The notes under the pieces were generated by a model. The model was not told the DNA's origin. It worked only from the letters and a program-made list of their open reading frames with translations, and made no database searches. Made by a program: the position numbers and the translations under genes. Shown here piece after piece: positions 1-8,954 of a stretch of 64,000 nt of DNA. Source of the stretch: Coleofasciculus sp040219735 (GTDB lineage Bacteria; Cyanobacteriota; Cyanobacteriia; Cyanobacteriales; Coleofasciculaceae); assembly GCA_040219735.1 (NCBI GenBank), contig JAVJRX010000165.1; one strand, 5' to 3'. Within the stretch, counting starts at the first letter, position 1. Every line of letters begins with the position of its first letter.

Positions 1-135
1 GGAGGGGCAACCATACCCCTCCACCCCGAAAGGGGTATGCTTCTTAAACCGCTACCGCGCGTTCCTCCCCGGTCTGAAGCTTGCCCGATAAGCGAAGCGA
101 AGGGACACGGGGTTTCCCACAACGGAGGAGTTCTA
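1..135 (+). other. Structured region ahead of a small ORF
   Basis: Two clean hairpins sit at the start: a 7-bp stem (GGAGGGG at 1-7 with CCCCTCC at 16-22) and a 5-bp stem with a GAAA tetraloop (23-36). More GC-rich complementary stretches follow up to a strong Shine-Dalgarno GGAGGAG at 124-130. It could be an RNA leader, a transposon-end RNA or a terminator of a gene to the left of the window. No known RNA family was recognised. Confidence 0.35.
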
Positions 136-327
136 ATGAGTAAAACACGCAGCTCCCGCCCAACATGGGAGAGAGAATATCTATGCGTGAATACCAAAAA
201 ACGGCGGCTGAAAATCCGACAAAGAGTAGGTTCGGAGCTAGCCAATTTTTTGAGGGAACGTGGCTATCTCACTGAAATCAACTCCCAGATCAGCAAAAGG
301 ATTACTCATAACGCACGCTACTGCTAG
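136..327 (+). CDS. Small basic hypothetical protein (63 aa)
   Basis: The ATG at 136 lies 5 nt after GGAGGAG, an ideal ribosome binding site, which is why this start is preferred over the in-frame ATG at 37. The product is rich in Lys/Arg (KKRRLKIRQR in the middle) with a likely helix around SELANFLRERG; no membrane segment or signal is seen. The family was not recognised. It ends 15 nt before the histidine kinase start and could be co-transcribed with it. The main support is the ribosome site, so it may still be a chance ORF. Confidence 0.4.
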   Translation: MSKTRSSRPTWEREYLCVNTKKRRLKIRQRVGSELANFLRERGYLTEINSQISKRITHNARYC

Positions 328-342
328 TACAAGATAGGTGAA

Positions 343-3084
343 GTGATCGCAACTAGAAAGCAGAGTAGGGGTTCAAAAGAATTGGTAAACGATGCTCAAA
401 TTAACAGCATCAAACGTTGGCAAAACCAAACGATGGCGTTGTTCGAGTTGACTCAATCTGAGAGACTCAACGCAGGAGATTTGACCACCGTAATCCGCGA
501 CTTGACAAAAGCCGCCGCCGATGCATTAGACGTTGAGCGAGTCAGCGTATGGTTGTACAATGATGCAGGTTCCCAGCTTAATTGTGTGGAACGGTACTAT
601 GAGGGAAAACACGATCATGGCTGGGACAAAACCACAGGGCAAAGCCAGGGAGAGGACATCAGTCCACCTGTATTACCAGACAAGTGTTGTTGTCTCACCA
701 GTCCCCTATCCCTGGGGCGATTGGATGTGCCGATCTGGCAGAACGAAAAGATTATCGGTATTCTCAGCTACGAACAAAGGGTATCCAGTCTGAGGGAGTG
801 GACACCCCAAGATAAAACCTTTGCCAGCGCGATCGCGAATTTAATCGCCCTGCGACTGGATCAATGGCATCATCAACAGGCAATGCAGGAGTTGAACTCA
901 GGAGAAAGCCGTTACCGGATACTGGTTGAGACGTCGGCGGATCTAATTTCTCAACATCGAACAGATGGAGTCTATTTATATGCTTCTCCTGCTAGTCGCA
1001 CTCTCTTAGGATATGAACCAGATGAGTTGGTGGGACATGTCATTTATGAGTTTGTGCATCCTCAAGATATAACCACGATTAAACCGATCTTCTCAAACCC
1101 GATTGATTGCCAACAACAGCAGCCAATTCGCTACCGCATCCGTCATCAAAGCGGCGACTATCGGTGGCTAGAAAGCACGATCAACCCGATACGCCATCCT
1201 CAAACCAATCAAGTAACCGAACTTGTCGTTGTCTCGCGGGAGATGAGCCAACCCAAGAGAGCCGCCGAATCACGCCCCAAAGCCACACCTGACACCTTGA
1301 AGATGAACCCCTTAGCCGTGGCAAAACAGGCAAACCCATTTAAACCCTTGGGCTTAAGATCTCGCCTTTCCCGATTTACCCCTACCCCGGCGATGCCCAC
1401 AACCCCCGCCCCACCCAGCCACAGTCGGATTTCCGCACTGGCGGCGGTGGTAGAAGATCGGCTGATGAGTGGCATGATGTTATTAGGGAATCAATCCCTC
1501 AACTCAGAATCTCGCCGCACCTTTAGCTGGGTTGCCAATGCCATTGCCGTTGCTATTGACCAATATTGGGCGCGATCGGAACTACTCAGCCGCCGCGAAT
1601 CCTTGCTCTTTGGGCTTGCCAATCAAATTCGCAACTCTCTAGAACTCCATACTATCCTGGAAACGGCGGTAGAATCGATTCGCACCCTGCTCAAAATCGA
1701 TCGCTGTCAATTTCTCTGGTATCGACTCAAAGCCCAAACCCCCCATTGGGATGTCGTCAAAGAAGCCAGAACGCCTCATTTACCCAGCTCTATCGGTCAA
1801 CATTCAACTGAGCAAATAGCCCCCCTCGCCCAGCGGATTATTAAGCGCGAGGTGGTTCAGGTTGATAATGTGGAAACCTGTGATGACCCGATCTTAAAAC
1901 AGTTTTTAACCCAACAGGGGTATACCTCAATCTTGTCCCTACCGATTAAAACCCGGGCGGGAGACATTGGCGCGATTAGCTGTATTCATGGAACAGAACA
2001 ACGTCCCTGGGATAATAGCGAGGTGGAACTGTTGCAAGCCGTTGTCGCTCAACTAACAATCGCACTCGATCAAGCCTCCCTCTACACCCAAGCCCGTGAA
2101 AGCGCTGAGATTGCCCAAGCCCAAACCCAAGAACTTGAACAAACCCTAAACCAGCTTCAAGCCACCCAAGCCAAACTCGTACAAAGTGAAAAAATGTCCA
2201 GTTTGGGACAATTAGTGGCAGGTGTGGCACATGAACTAAATAATCCAGTTAATTTTATTCATAATAACCTGACCTACGCCAGTGCCTATTTTTATGACCT
2301 CTTGAGTCTGGTACGTCTTTATCAAGATAATTATCCCAATCCGGCGGCTCTGATTGCAGAGCAAGCGGAACTTATTGATGTTGATTTTATCGCCGAGGAC
2401 TTACCCAAACTGCTGCGCTCCATGCAACGGGGAACGGATCGGATTAGCTCCATTGTCCTCAGCTTACGCAACTTCTCCCGCCTGGATGAAGCCGAGATGA
2501 AACAGGCTGACTTAAATCAGGGAATTGAGAGTACCTTACTGATTTTGCAACATCGCCTCAAACCCAAAGGGAACCAACCGGAGATTAAAGTACTCACCGA
2601 GTATGGAGAGTTACCTCAAGTGGAATGTTATCCTGGGCAGCTAAACCAGGTGTTTCTGAACATTCTCAACAACGCGATCGATGTTTTAGAGCAGTCTTTT
2701 AAAGATAATCCCGATAATCCGGCACCGATTATTGCCATTCGCACAAGGTTATTGGAACGCTCCACGGATTCCTCTCACCAGCCAGCATCTCAGCCGGATA
2801 CTCAGACAGAAGACGGGAAACCATCATTACCGAACTGTCCAAGGATCGTGATTCAAATTGCCGATAATGGACCGGGAATGACGGATGAGGTAAAAGCACG
2901 GCTATTTGATCCGTTCTTTTCCACCAAAGCGGTTGGACAAGGGGTTGGTTTAGGATTGACAATTTGTTATCAAATTGTCGTCGAACATCATCACGGCGTT
3001 CTCAACTGTACATCCACACCAGGGAAAGGAACTGAATTTTGGATCGAGATTCCGATTCAGCAAATCATACCAAATCCGGGTTAA
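343..3084 (+). CDS. Multi-sensor histidine kinase (GAF-PAS-GAF-HisKA-HATPase)
   Basis: Two-component sensor kinase of 913 aa with a GTG start preceded by AGGTG. Order: a GAF-like domain (about 25-180), a PAS domain (about 188-305; begins near SRYRILVETSADLI), a proline-rich linker, a second GAF domain (about 430-600), a short coiled coil, then HisKA with the phospho-acceptor H630 in HELNNP and a HATPase_c domain with NILNNAID, DNGPGMT and GLGLT boxes. No transmembrane segment is obvious, so it is probably cytosolic. It should autophosphorylate in response to a small molecule or light/redox cue bound by GAF or PAS. No canonical CxxH-type bilin Cys was identified. No response regulator is adjacent, so it looks like an orphan kinase. 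Confidence 0.93.
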   Translation: MIATRKQSRGSKELVNDAQINSIKRWQNQTMALFELTQSERLNAGDLTTVIRDLTKAAADALDVERVSVWLYNDAGSQLNCVERYYEGKHDHGWDKTTGQSQGEDISPPVLPDKCCCLTSPLSLGRLDVPIWQNEKIIGILSYEQRVSSLREWTPQDKTFASAIANLIALRLDQWHHQQAMQELNSGESRYRILVETSADLISQHRTDGVYLYASPASRTLLGYEPDELVGHVIYEFVHPQDITTIKPIFSNPIDCQQQQPIRYRIRHQSGDYRWLESTINPIRHPQTNQVTELVVVSREMSQPKRAAESRPKATPDTLKMNPLAVAKQANPFKPLGLRSRLSRFTPTPAMPTTPAPPSHSRISALAAVVEDRLMSGMMLLGNQSLNSESRRTFSWVANAIAVAIDQYWARSELLSRRESLLFGLANQIRNSLELHTILETAVESIRTLLKIDRCQFLWYRLKAQTPHWDVVKEARTPHLPSSIGQHSTEQIAPLAQRIIKREVVQVDNVETCDDPILKQFLTQQGYTSILSLPIKTRAGDIGAISCIHGTEQRPWDNSEVELLQAVVAQLTIALDQASLYTQARESAEIAQAQTQELEQTLNQLQATQAKLVQSEKMSSLGQLVAGVAHELNNPVNFIHNNLTYASAYFYDLLSLVRLYQDNYPNPAALIAEQAELIDVDFIAEDLPKLLRSMQRGTDRISSIVLSLRNFSRLDEAEMKQADLNQGIESTLLILQHRLKPKGNQPEIKVLTEYGELPQVECYPGQLNQVFLNILNNAIDVLEQSFKDNPDNPAPIIAIRTRLLERSTDSSHQPASQPDTQTEDGKPSLPNCPRIVIQIADNGPGMTDEVKARLFDPFFSTKAVGQGVGLGLTICYQIVVEHHHGVLNCTSTPGKGTEFWIEIPIQQIIPNPG

Positions 3085-3138
3085 CTACCGCAGACAAGGC
3101 AGAATGCAGAAGGTTTTCAGGAAAAAGCTAGACCAAGG

Positions 3139-3153
3139 CACGATAGTATCGTG
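3139..3153. promoter_or_regulatory. Perfect 15-nt palindrome, possible operator
   Basis: CACGATA-G-TATCGTG is a perfect 7-bp inverted repeat with a 1-nt centre, between the histidine kinase stop and the nucleotidyltransferase-like/XRE pair. Autorepression of small XRE-containing operons through a palindrome upstream is common, so this is a reasonable operator candidate. That role is inference only. Confidence 0.25.
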
Positions 3154-3319
3154 TCCATACCCAATCAATTATCCCTAAGTAGGGAACATTGCCGTACCCT
3201 ATTATCTCTGGTTGAAAAGGTTGTTGGGTTATACCCATTTAGGAGCGTGTCTGAGGTATAAAGATAATTATGTTACCCTTAAAAGCCAGACACTCAATTT
3301 GTGGCGTGGATGTGAGGAT

Positions 3320-3766
3320 GTGATTCCAGAATTCGATGAAAACGGCAATCTACCACTAGGAGTTCATTTTTGCGAGTGGGAGGAGTTTCAGGAAAGATTT
3401 GGTACAACCTTGAAGAGACAGAACATGATAGATGGTTTGGAACTGGCAATGACCCAATTAAAAGCCGCAGGTTGTCGAACTATTTATATTGATGGTAGTT
3501 TTGTCACCAGTAAACCCAATCCAGGTGATTTTGATGCCTGTTGGGAGCCGGAAGATATGGATTACGATTATCTCCGCAAAAATGCCCCTAGATTACTAAA
3601 TCATTTAGATCGTAGCTCCCAGAAATCAACGTATAAAGGTGAACTTTTTCGTTCAGATCAACCCGTAGGAGATTATGGTTTAGCTTCTCTAGAATTTTTT
3701 CAGCGAGATAGACAGTTCAATCCTAAAGGTATTATTGCTATAGATTTATTTAGGTGGGAATCATGA
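3320..3766 (+). CDS. DUF6932-like protein with nucleotidyltransferase-type motif
   Basis: The GTG at 3320 gives 148 aa starting VIPEFDENGNLPLG. This matches my recollection of the usual N-terminus of this small family; a longer reading from TTG 3212 (184 aa) is possible. The core has GS at residues 59-60 followed by D70-F-D72, the GS...DxD pattern of minimal nucleotidyltransferases, and a later Asp (D142 in IAID). That suggests nucleotidyl transfer to RNA or protein, but no activity is established. The stop overlaps the next gene's ATG (ATGA), implying translational coupling with the XRE protein, so the pair resembles a toxin-antitoxin-like unit. Function unproven. Confidence 0.7.
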   Translation: MIPEFDENGNLPLGVHFCEWEEFQERFGTTLKRQNMIDGLELAMTQLKAAGCRTIYIDGSFVTSKPNPGDFDACWEPEDMDYDYLRKNAPRLLNHLDRSSQKSTYKGELFRSDQPVGDYGLASLEFFQRDRQFNPKGIIAIDLFRWES

Positions 3767-4281
3767 TTAAAAATGAAAAGCAGTATGAATACAGCCAAGA
3801 ATGTGCCAGAAAATTTGAATATTCCATCAAGATGTTAGATCAAGATAAAGCACTCAAGAATAAAGATCCGGATGGTTGGCAGCTTTCTCGTGATGTAAAA
3901 CAATCGCATCTCAGGGCTTTACAAGCTGAAATTGCTGAATATGAAAGACTGATTAATTGTGACAATAGCCAGCCGATAAAAATTAAAGTTGAGAGTTTGA
4001 ATAAGCTGCCCGATGCTTTGATTAAAGCCAGGATAGCTGCCAAAATGAGCCAAGAAGAACTGGCTGATTTGTTAGGAATTGAGCAGCAACGAGTTAAGCA
4101 GTATGAAGACACCGATTATCAATGTGCCAGTTTTGTAGAAATCCTAGAAGTTAGCACAGCGTTAGGTGTGGAATTTGAGACGGCTGTGATGCAGGTAGAT
4201 TTTGAGGAAATAGAAGCGGTTAAAAAAAGTGTAGCAAAATGGCGAGAGAAAAAAATGAATATGGCAACTAAAACCTCATAA
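3763..4281 (+). CDS. XRE-type helix-turn-helix regulator, antitoxin-like
   Basis: The ATG at 3763 overlaps the upstream stop and is preceded by GGTGGGA, so it is preferred to the in-frame GTG at 3754. The product is 172 aa. An N-terminal helical or coiled-coil part (about 1-65, with heptad-like spacing in RALQAEIAEYERLI) is followed by an XRE HTH (about 85-140; SQEELADLLGIEQQRVKQYE). The layout resembles antitoxins with an N-terminal partner-binding helix and a C-terminal DNA-binding domain. Its likely partner is the preceding nucleotidyltransferase-like protein, and autoregulation is likely but not shown. Confidence 0.8.
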   Translation: MIKNEKQYEYSQECARKFEYSIKMLDQDKALKNKDPDGWQLSRDVKQSHLRALQAEIAEYERLINCDNSQPIKIKVESLNKLPDALIKARIAAKMSQEELADLLGIEQQRVKQYEDTDYQCASFVEILEVSTALGVEFETAVMQVDFEEIEAVKKSVAKWREKKMNMATKTS

Positions 4282-5118
4282 ATAGGGGCTGCTGAATAAG
4301 TCTTGTGGTGGGGAGAGGCAATAGGGAACAGTGACCACGACGAATCCGTGTTTTCAGGAAGTGCTGATTCAAGTTCCGGTAGGGGTGGCTCCTTGTTTAT
4401 CAGTTCAACAATATTGGTATCGATACAAACATTAGCGAGTGTTTTTTTAGTTGTTTCTCAATTATATCCATTGTTCCAAAATTTTATTACAGGTAAATGT
4501 TGTAATATGCTACATTCATGACTAATTAAAGCTTCTAGGAATTTTCAACTCCACTATTATCCCTGTGCCACTCCAGTGATCATAATACAGCAAGAGCAGC
4601 GTTTTTACAACACCACTCCCCTGATACAGTCAGTCTATGAAAATTATTGAGCTTAAGCGCCAACGGGTTGTTTAACCAGCGATCGCGCGGCTTCAACTAT
4701 GGCATCGTTGACCTAAACGATTCACATCAATAATCAGAATCAGATTATCCAAACTATAGAAGGAATTGCTGATTGAGCCAAGTTCTAATATTTCATACCA
4801 AGTTGCATTCAAAGATATAACTTTCTCTCCCCCTGCCTCCCCTGCCTCCCCTGCTTTTCCCATCTACTATGTTTGAGCGCAACTCGGTATCAGTCCTGAC
4901 TAGGGCAACCATAACCTTAATAAATTTGAATCCTGCTTTACGTCTGCCTTATGGCATAAAAATGGCGTTGATATTTTATCTATCTTAGGAGTGACGAATA
5001 TCTTCGCTGAGGAGTTTTAACCTAGTGAAGGCTTCAGTGGTGCAAGTCGGAGTTTAAGTTAAAAAACTTGCATTAATCAGCCCATGAAATTGAACCATAA
5101 AAAATAAGGAGAATTAAA
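4282..5118. other. 837-bp intergenic stretch with gene and IS-like remnants
   Basis: No convincing intact gene. At 4284-4301 the sequence GGGGCTGCTGAATAAGTC resembles an insertion-sequence end. On the minus strand around 4300-4450 a frame without a start encodes VCIDTNIVELINKE, which looks like the first strand and helix of a PIN-domain nuclease, then loses similarity; it may be a decayed VapC-like fragment. A CCCCTGCCT-type simple repeat lies near 4832-4852. The last about 200 bp probably hold the promoter of the next small gene. Confidence 0.4.
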
Positions 5119-5343
5119 ATGCCGACTCAAACCGAACAATCCACAGGAATACAGAACACAAACTATAACCTAGTCAGCGTGTTGTATCACATGCTCAATG
5201 GTGTCGCTAGTTACGATCAGTATATCCAGGATGCACAGCAATCTGGCGATCAGGAACTGGCTCAGTTTTTCCAAAATGTCAAAAAGCAGAGTACAGAGTG
5301 CGCCCATAAAGCCCAAGAGTTACTGGCGCAGCGAGTAAAATAG
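5119..5343 (+). CDS. Small conserved helical protein (74 aa)
   Basis: A good ribosome site (AAGGAG) lies upstream of the ATG. The 74-aa product is predicted to be two amphipathic helices (LVSVLYHMLNGVASYDQYIQ and ELAQFFQNVKKQSTECAHKA), reminiscent of half of a ferritin-like bundle. Proteins of this size and pattern are common in cyanobacteria but have no assigned function that I can name. It is monocistronic: about 840 bp without an intact gene precede it and a strong intrinsic terminator follows. Confidence 0.75.
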   Translation: MPTQTEQSTGIQNTNYNLVSVLYHMLNGVASYDQYIQDAQQSGDQELAQFFQNVKKQSTECAHKAQELLAQRVK

Positions 5344-5375
5344 TCGCAAACTAGCGTTATCGTAATCCACAGGTT

Positions 5376-5407
5376 AAGCTTCCTTTCTGCGTGAAAGGAA
5401 GCTTTTT
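5376..5407 (+). terminator. Rho-independent terminator
   Basis: A 12-bp stem (AAGCTTCCTTTC with GAAAGGAAGCTT), a 5-nt loop and a T-run follow the 74-aa gene by about 30 bp. Confidence 0.9.
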
Positions 5408-5466
5408 GGATAACTATTTTCCCTCTTATATCCATCAAATTCATTTAATTTGAGAAATTTTTGATT

Positions 5467-6969
5467 ATGCATATAGGATTTCTTAACCCACAAGGTAACT
5501 TTGATCGCCATGATAGTTACTGGACAGAGCATCCGGATTTCGGGGGTCAGCTAATCTATGTGAAAAATGTGGCGGTGGAGATGGCAAAGCACGGTCACAA
5601 AGTAGACATTATCACTCGCCAGATTATTGACCCAGAATGGTCTGAATTTTCCGAGAAATTTGATGGATATCCCGATGCGCCTAATGTTCGCATTATCCGC
5701 CTACCTGCTGGACCTAAAGAATTTCTCCGCAAAGAATTACTCTGGTCGCATTTAGTCAGAGACTGGATACCCAATATCCTGGAATTTTATCAAGAAGAAG
5801 GTAATTTCCCGGATGTGATGACAGGTCATTATGCTGATGGTGGCATATCTGGGGTTTTAATTGAAGCCAAAGTGGGTGTTCCTTTCACATTTACCGCTCA
5901 TTCTCTGGGGGCGTTGAAGATGGATAAACTCGAAATCACGCCTGAAAATCTCTCAGAAATGGATGAGTATTATCACTTCGGACGCCGCCTTATGGCTGAA
6001 CGCTTGAGTATGAATCGCTCGGCTGTCAATATTACCAGTACAACGGCTCAGGAACGGTTTAAACAGTATGCTCATCCAGCCTATCACTGGGCAGTTGATG
6101 TTAACAATGATGCTCGTTTTGCCGAAATTCCACCGGGAGTTGACCCTTCATTGTTCGATATTGAAACCCGTTCGCCAAATGAAGAGGAAACCTATCAATT
6201 GATTCAAGAACGATTAGGGCGAGACATTGATGAAAAGCGGCAAGATTTGCCTGCAATTATTGCGGCGAGTCGATTAGCACCGAAAAAGAATCATCTGGGT
6301 TTAGTCCAAGCTTTTGCTGAGAGTAAAACCTTGCAAGAACAAGCCAACCTAGTTATTTTTACTCAGGGGGAAGACAACCCACTGCGGGAACCTGTTAGCG
6401 ATGAGACAGCCGAACAGGAGGTACTTATTCCCCTACGCGATGTTGTCAACACAAATAACTTATGGGGTAAGATTAGCGCTTTTGGCGTCCCCGATCAACC
6501 CGCCCTCGCCGCCGCTTATCGATTTTTTGCCCAACGTCATTCTGTATTTGCCCTCACTTCTCACCACGAACCTTTTGGATTAGGTCCGATAGAAGCCGCC
6601 TTAGCTGGGTTACCCTTAGTGGTTACCCAAAACAGTGGTTTAATGGAGAGTTTACAAGAGGGAGATCAGGTGTATGGTATTCTCATTGATCCAGAGAATC
6701 CAGGAGCGATTGCTAAAGGTTTAGAAGACGTTCTCAGTGATTCTCAACAGTGGGAGAGGTTGCACCAAGACTGTCGCCAACATGTATTAAAGTATTATAC
6801 TTGGGAGAGGGCAGCGATAGATTATCTGAAGTTAATTGAGGAGATTGTCGCCTCACCTAATGCTCGTCGTGCTGATGAATTGTTGCCGATTCATCCCTAT
6901 TTCCTTGATCCGCGACCTGAAAATGATGTATCTTTGGACGAGTTGAAAGAACTTTATTTCCAAACATAA
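5467..6969 (+). CDS. sps: Sucrose-phosphate synthase, single-domain GT4 type
   Basis: GT-B glycosyltransferase of 500 aa that transfers glucose from a nucleotide sugar to fructose-6-phosphate, giving sucrose-6-phosphate, in the cytosol. The N-terminus (FLNPQGNFDRHDSYWTEH, then DFGGQLIYVKNVA) closely follows the Halothermothrix-type sucrose-phosphate synthase as I remember it. The C-terminal lobe has the E-x7-E donor motif (E368 and E376 in EPFGLGPIE). The ATG at 5467 is preferred to the TTG at 5461 because homologues begin just before FLNP. No phosphatase domain is fused and no separate SPP gene is visible nearby. Sucrose is a compatible solute, fitting salt or drying stress. Confidence 0.9.
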   Translation: MHIGFLNPQGNFDRHDSYWTEHPDFGGQLIYVKNVAVEMAKHGHKVDIITRQIIDPEWSEFSEKFDGYPDAPNVRIIRLPAGPKEFLRKELLWSHLVRDWIPNILEFYQEEGNFPDVMTGHYADGGISGVLIEAKVGVPFTFTAHSLGALKMDKLEITPENLSEMDEYYHFGRRLMAERLSMNRSAVNITSTTAQERFKQYAHPAYHWAVDVNNDARFAEIPPGVDPSLFDIETRSPNEEETYQLIQERLGRDIDEKRQDLPAIIAASRLAPKKNHLGLVQAFAESKTLQEQANLVIFTQGEDNPLREPVSDETAEQEVLIPLRDVVNTNNLWGKISAFGVPDQPALAAAYRFFAQRHSVFALTSHHEPFGLGPIEAALAGLPLVVTQNSGLMESLQEGDQVYGILIDPENPGAIAKGLEDVLSDSQQWERLHQDCRQHVLKYYTWERAAIDYLKLIEEIVASPNARRADELLPIHPYFLDPRPENDVSLDELKELYFQT

Positions 6970-7088
6970 AGCTATTCAATAACTGATAGGTTACACCACC
7001 ATACCATTGCTCCAGGAATTGACTACCAATTTGGCAAGTCAAATTAGACATGATTACTGCTAGTATTCGTTAAACTTGAGTTAAAAAA

Positions 7089-8447
7089 TTATTTAAAATA
7101 TAGCCAAGTCAATATTTCTTGTAATAACCATGTACTTTCTTTTTCACCCAAAGCCCCACCCAGTTTATAAATATAATTAGCCGATGGAATTCTAATTTCG
7201 TAAGTTGAACCTCGACCCATTAAAAAAGCATTACCAATATCTGTAATATCTAGCCGCTGATAACCATATTTAAAAAACAACACTTGGCGTTCTATTTCTA
7301 AACTGTTACGGTTGCGATCAAAAAAAACATGAGTTTTTGTGCCTAGGTGATGTATCCACAAGCTAGCTATACCTATTAAAGGCAGTAATATGGGCAGTAC
7401 ATTTATTAGTAGTTCTTTAGAAATAAATAATAAATCGATTAGCGTCCAAGCCAAGCCCAGATAAAAACAGACAACGATCAAAGCGAGAAGCCAGTTATAT
7501 TGTGTGAGTTTTCTTAAGCCAGGAGACGGGATAGTAATTCCTAATTTGTCCTTATTTGCTTTAAGCTGAATTAAGCTACCTGAAGGTTTAGATAGTCTGC
7601 CACGAACAGGAAGTGAGGTAGAGGTAGACTGTTGAATCAGCCCATATCGGAGTGATTCCATCGCTTGTTTTGCCGTACTAAAACGCTTTTCTAACAGGAT
7701 TTCAGTCATCTGCTCAATCCAAGGGATAAAATTGGATTTGAGACTGAGGCGATCGCGAAAATAAATCCGCCCTTCTTTCTGGGGTAAATCAGCCGGGGCT
7801 ATACCCGTTAGCAGGTGAATTAAAGTAGCGCCCAAAGCATATAAATCAGAAGCTGCAACCGCACGTCCCCAAAACTGTTCTAAAGGCGCATAACCACTTG
7901 TCCCAACCACAGTAAACGTGACTCCCGTAACGGCTGCTTGAGCTTGAACCGCGCCAAAATCAATCAGATAAACTTGTTTATTTTTACCTAAAATGAGATT
8001 ACTGGGTTTAATATCTCGATGTAATACTGGTGGACTTAGTTCATGTAAATAAATTAGAATGTCGATAATTTGATTAGCAATACTACGAACCTGTTTCTCA
8101 CTAAAACGTTTGCCGTTATCTAATAATTCCTGAAGGGAAGCACCCGGAATATAGTCTTGCACTAGCCCAAACCAAGGAATTCCCGAACCCATTTCCCGAT
8201 CTAACGAAAAATAATCCCGATAGCGCGGAATCCGAGGATGCTCCAGTGATTGCAAAACTTGTGCCTCACGTTCAAAGAGTTTAAGCTCGTCCCACTGCAT
8301 TTCCGGACTAAATGCTAATAGCTTAACAGTTACTTGTTCATTGAACTGTACATCCATTGCCAACCAAGTTTGTCGCCCTGCGGCTGTGCGTCCTAATCGT
8401 TGTTTCAGTTGGTAACGTTCCTTTAACTGTTGCTCTGGGTTGAACAT
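7089..8447 (-). CDS. Ser/Thr protein kinase with membrane helices
   Basis: Hanks-type kinase of 452 aa. The kinase domain (about 12-275) has the lysine in VTVKLLAF, catalytic HRDIKPSN, DFG in LIDFGAVQ, and APLEQFWG as the APE-equivalent. The glycine loop is atypical (LGRTAAGRQTW). After a linker come two hydrophobic segments (about 318-365) and a soluble C-terminal part ending STWLLQEILTWLYF. It is the most downstream member of a same-strand array of paralogues; the one just upstream is a broken copy that runs into its 5' region. The extracytoplasmic ligand and the substrate are unknown. Confidence 0.93.
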   Translation of the reverse strand: MFNPEQQLKERYQLKQRLGRTAAGRQTWLAMDVQFNEQVTVKLLAFSPEMQWDELKLFEREAQVLQSLEHPRIPRYRDYFSLDREMGSGIPWFGLVQDYIPGASLQELLDNGKRFSEKQVRSIANQIIDILIYLHELSPPVLHRDIKPSNLILGKNKQVYLIDFGAVQAQAAVTGVTFTVVGTSGYAPLEQFWGRAVAASDLYALGATLIHLLTGIAPADLPQKEGRIYFRDRLSLKSNFIPWIEQMTEILLEKRFSTAKQAMESLRYGLIQQSTSTSLPVRGRLSKPSGSLIQLKANKDKLGITIPSPGLRKLTQYNWLLALIVVCFYLGLAWTLIDLLFISKELLINVLPILLPLIGIASLWIHHLGTKTHVFFDRNRNSLEIERQVLFFKYGYQRLDITDIGNAFLMGRGSTYEIRIPSANYIYKLGGALGEKESTWLLQEILTWLYFK

Positions 8448-8796
8448 AATATTTCCCTATAATTTTATCTAATAATTCTTGAAGAGAAGCACCCGGAATA
8501 TAGTCTTGCACCAGTCCAAACCACGGCAACTTTAACCCCGCTTCTCGATCTAAAGAAAAATAATCCCGATAGCGTGGAATACGGGGATGATTGAGTGCTT
8601 GTAAAACTTGTGCCTCCCGTTCAAAGAGTTTAAGTTCCTCCCACTGCATTTCGGGGCTAAAGGCTAATAGCTTAACAGTCACTTGTTCATTTGACTGTAA
8701 ATCCTTTGCTAACCAGGTTTGCCGCCCTGCTGCCGTGCGTCCTAATTTTTGTTGCAGTTGGTAACGTTCTTTTAAGCATTGATCAGGATTGAACAC
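8338..8796 (-). pseudogene. Truncated Ser/Thr kinase copy
   Basis: The first about 110 residues are nearly the same as the N-terminus of the following kinase (FNPDQCLKERYQLQQKLGRT, VTVKLLAFSPEMQW, RIPRYRDYFSLDRE, QDYIPGASLQELLD). Similarity stops right after LQELLD, before the HRD catalytic loop. The frame then runs through the 5' region and start of the next kinase in another frame. It is therefore a fragment left by unequal recombination in the array and cannot be an active kinase. If translated, it would be an N-lobe fragment. Confidence 0.85.
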
Positions 8797-8954
8797 AAGA
8801 TTACCTCGTTTTTCTCGATAATAACGTTCCTATCTTCCTGGGTACAGCGAAAGAGTCTGGTGCGTTACCTCCTTTTCATTTCAGGTTGTAGAGGGTTTTG
8901 TACATTGCCGATTAAGTTTGATCTCTTTAACCGCTTATTTATAGGTTACATCCG

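Noticed and set aside
37..327. Full 96-codon reading of the first small ORF
   Set aside because: The first 33 codons cover hairpin-rich leader; the ATG at 136 with GGAGGAG is a far better start.
4303..4521. Open frame of 72 codons on the plus strand
   Set aside because: Serine-rich start, no ribosome site and no family-like sequence; the opposite strand carries a more protein-like (PIN-type) remnant.
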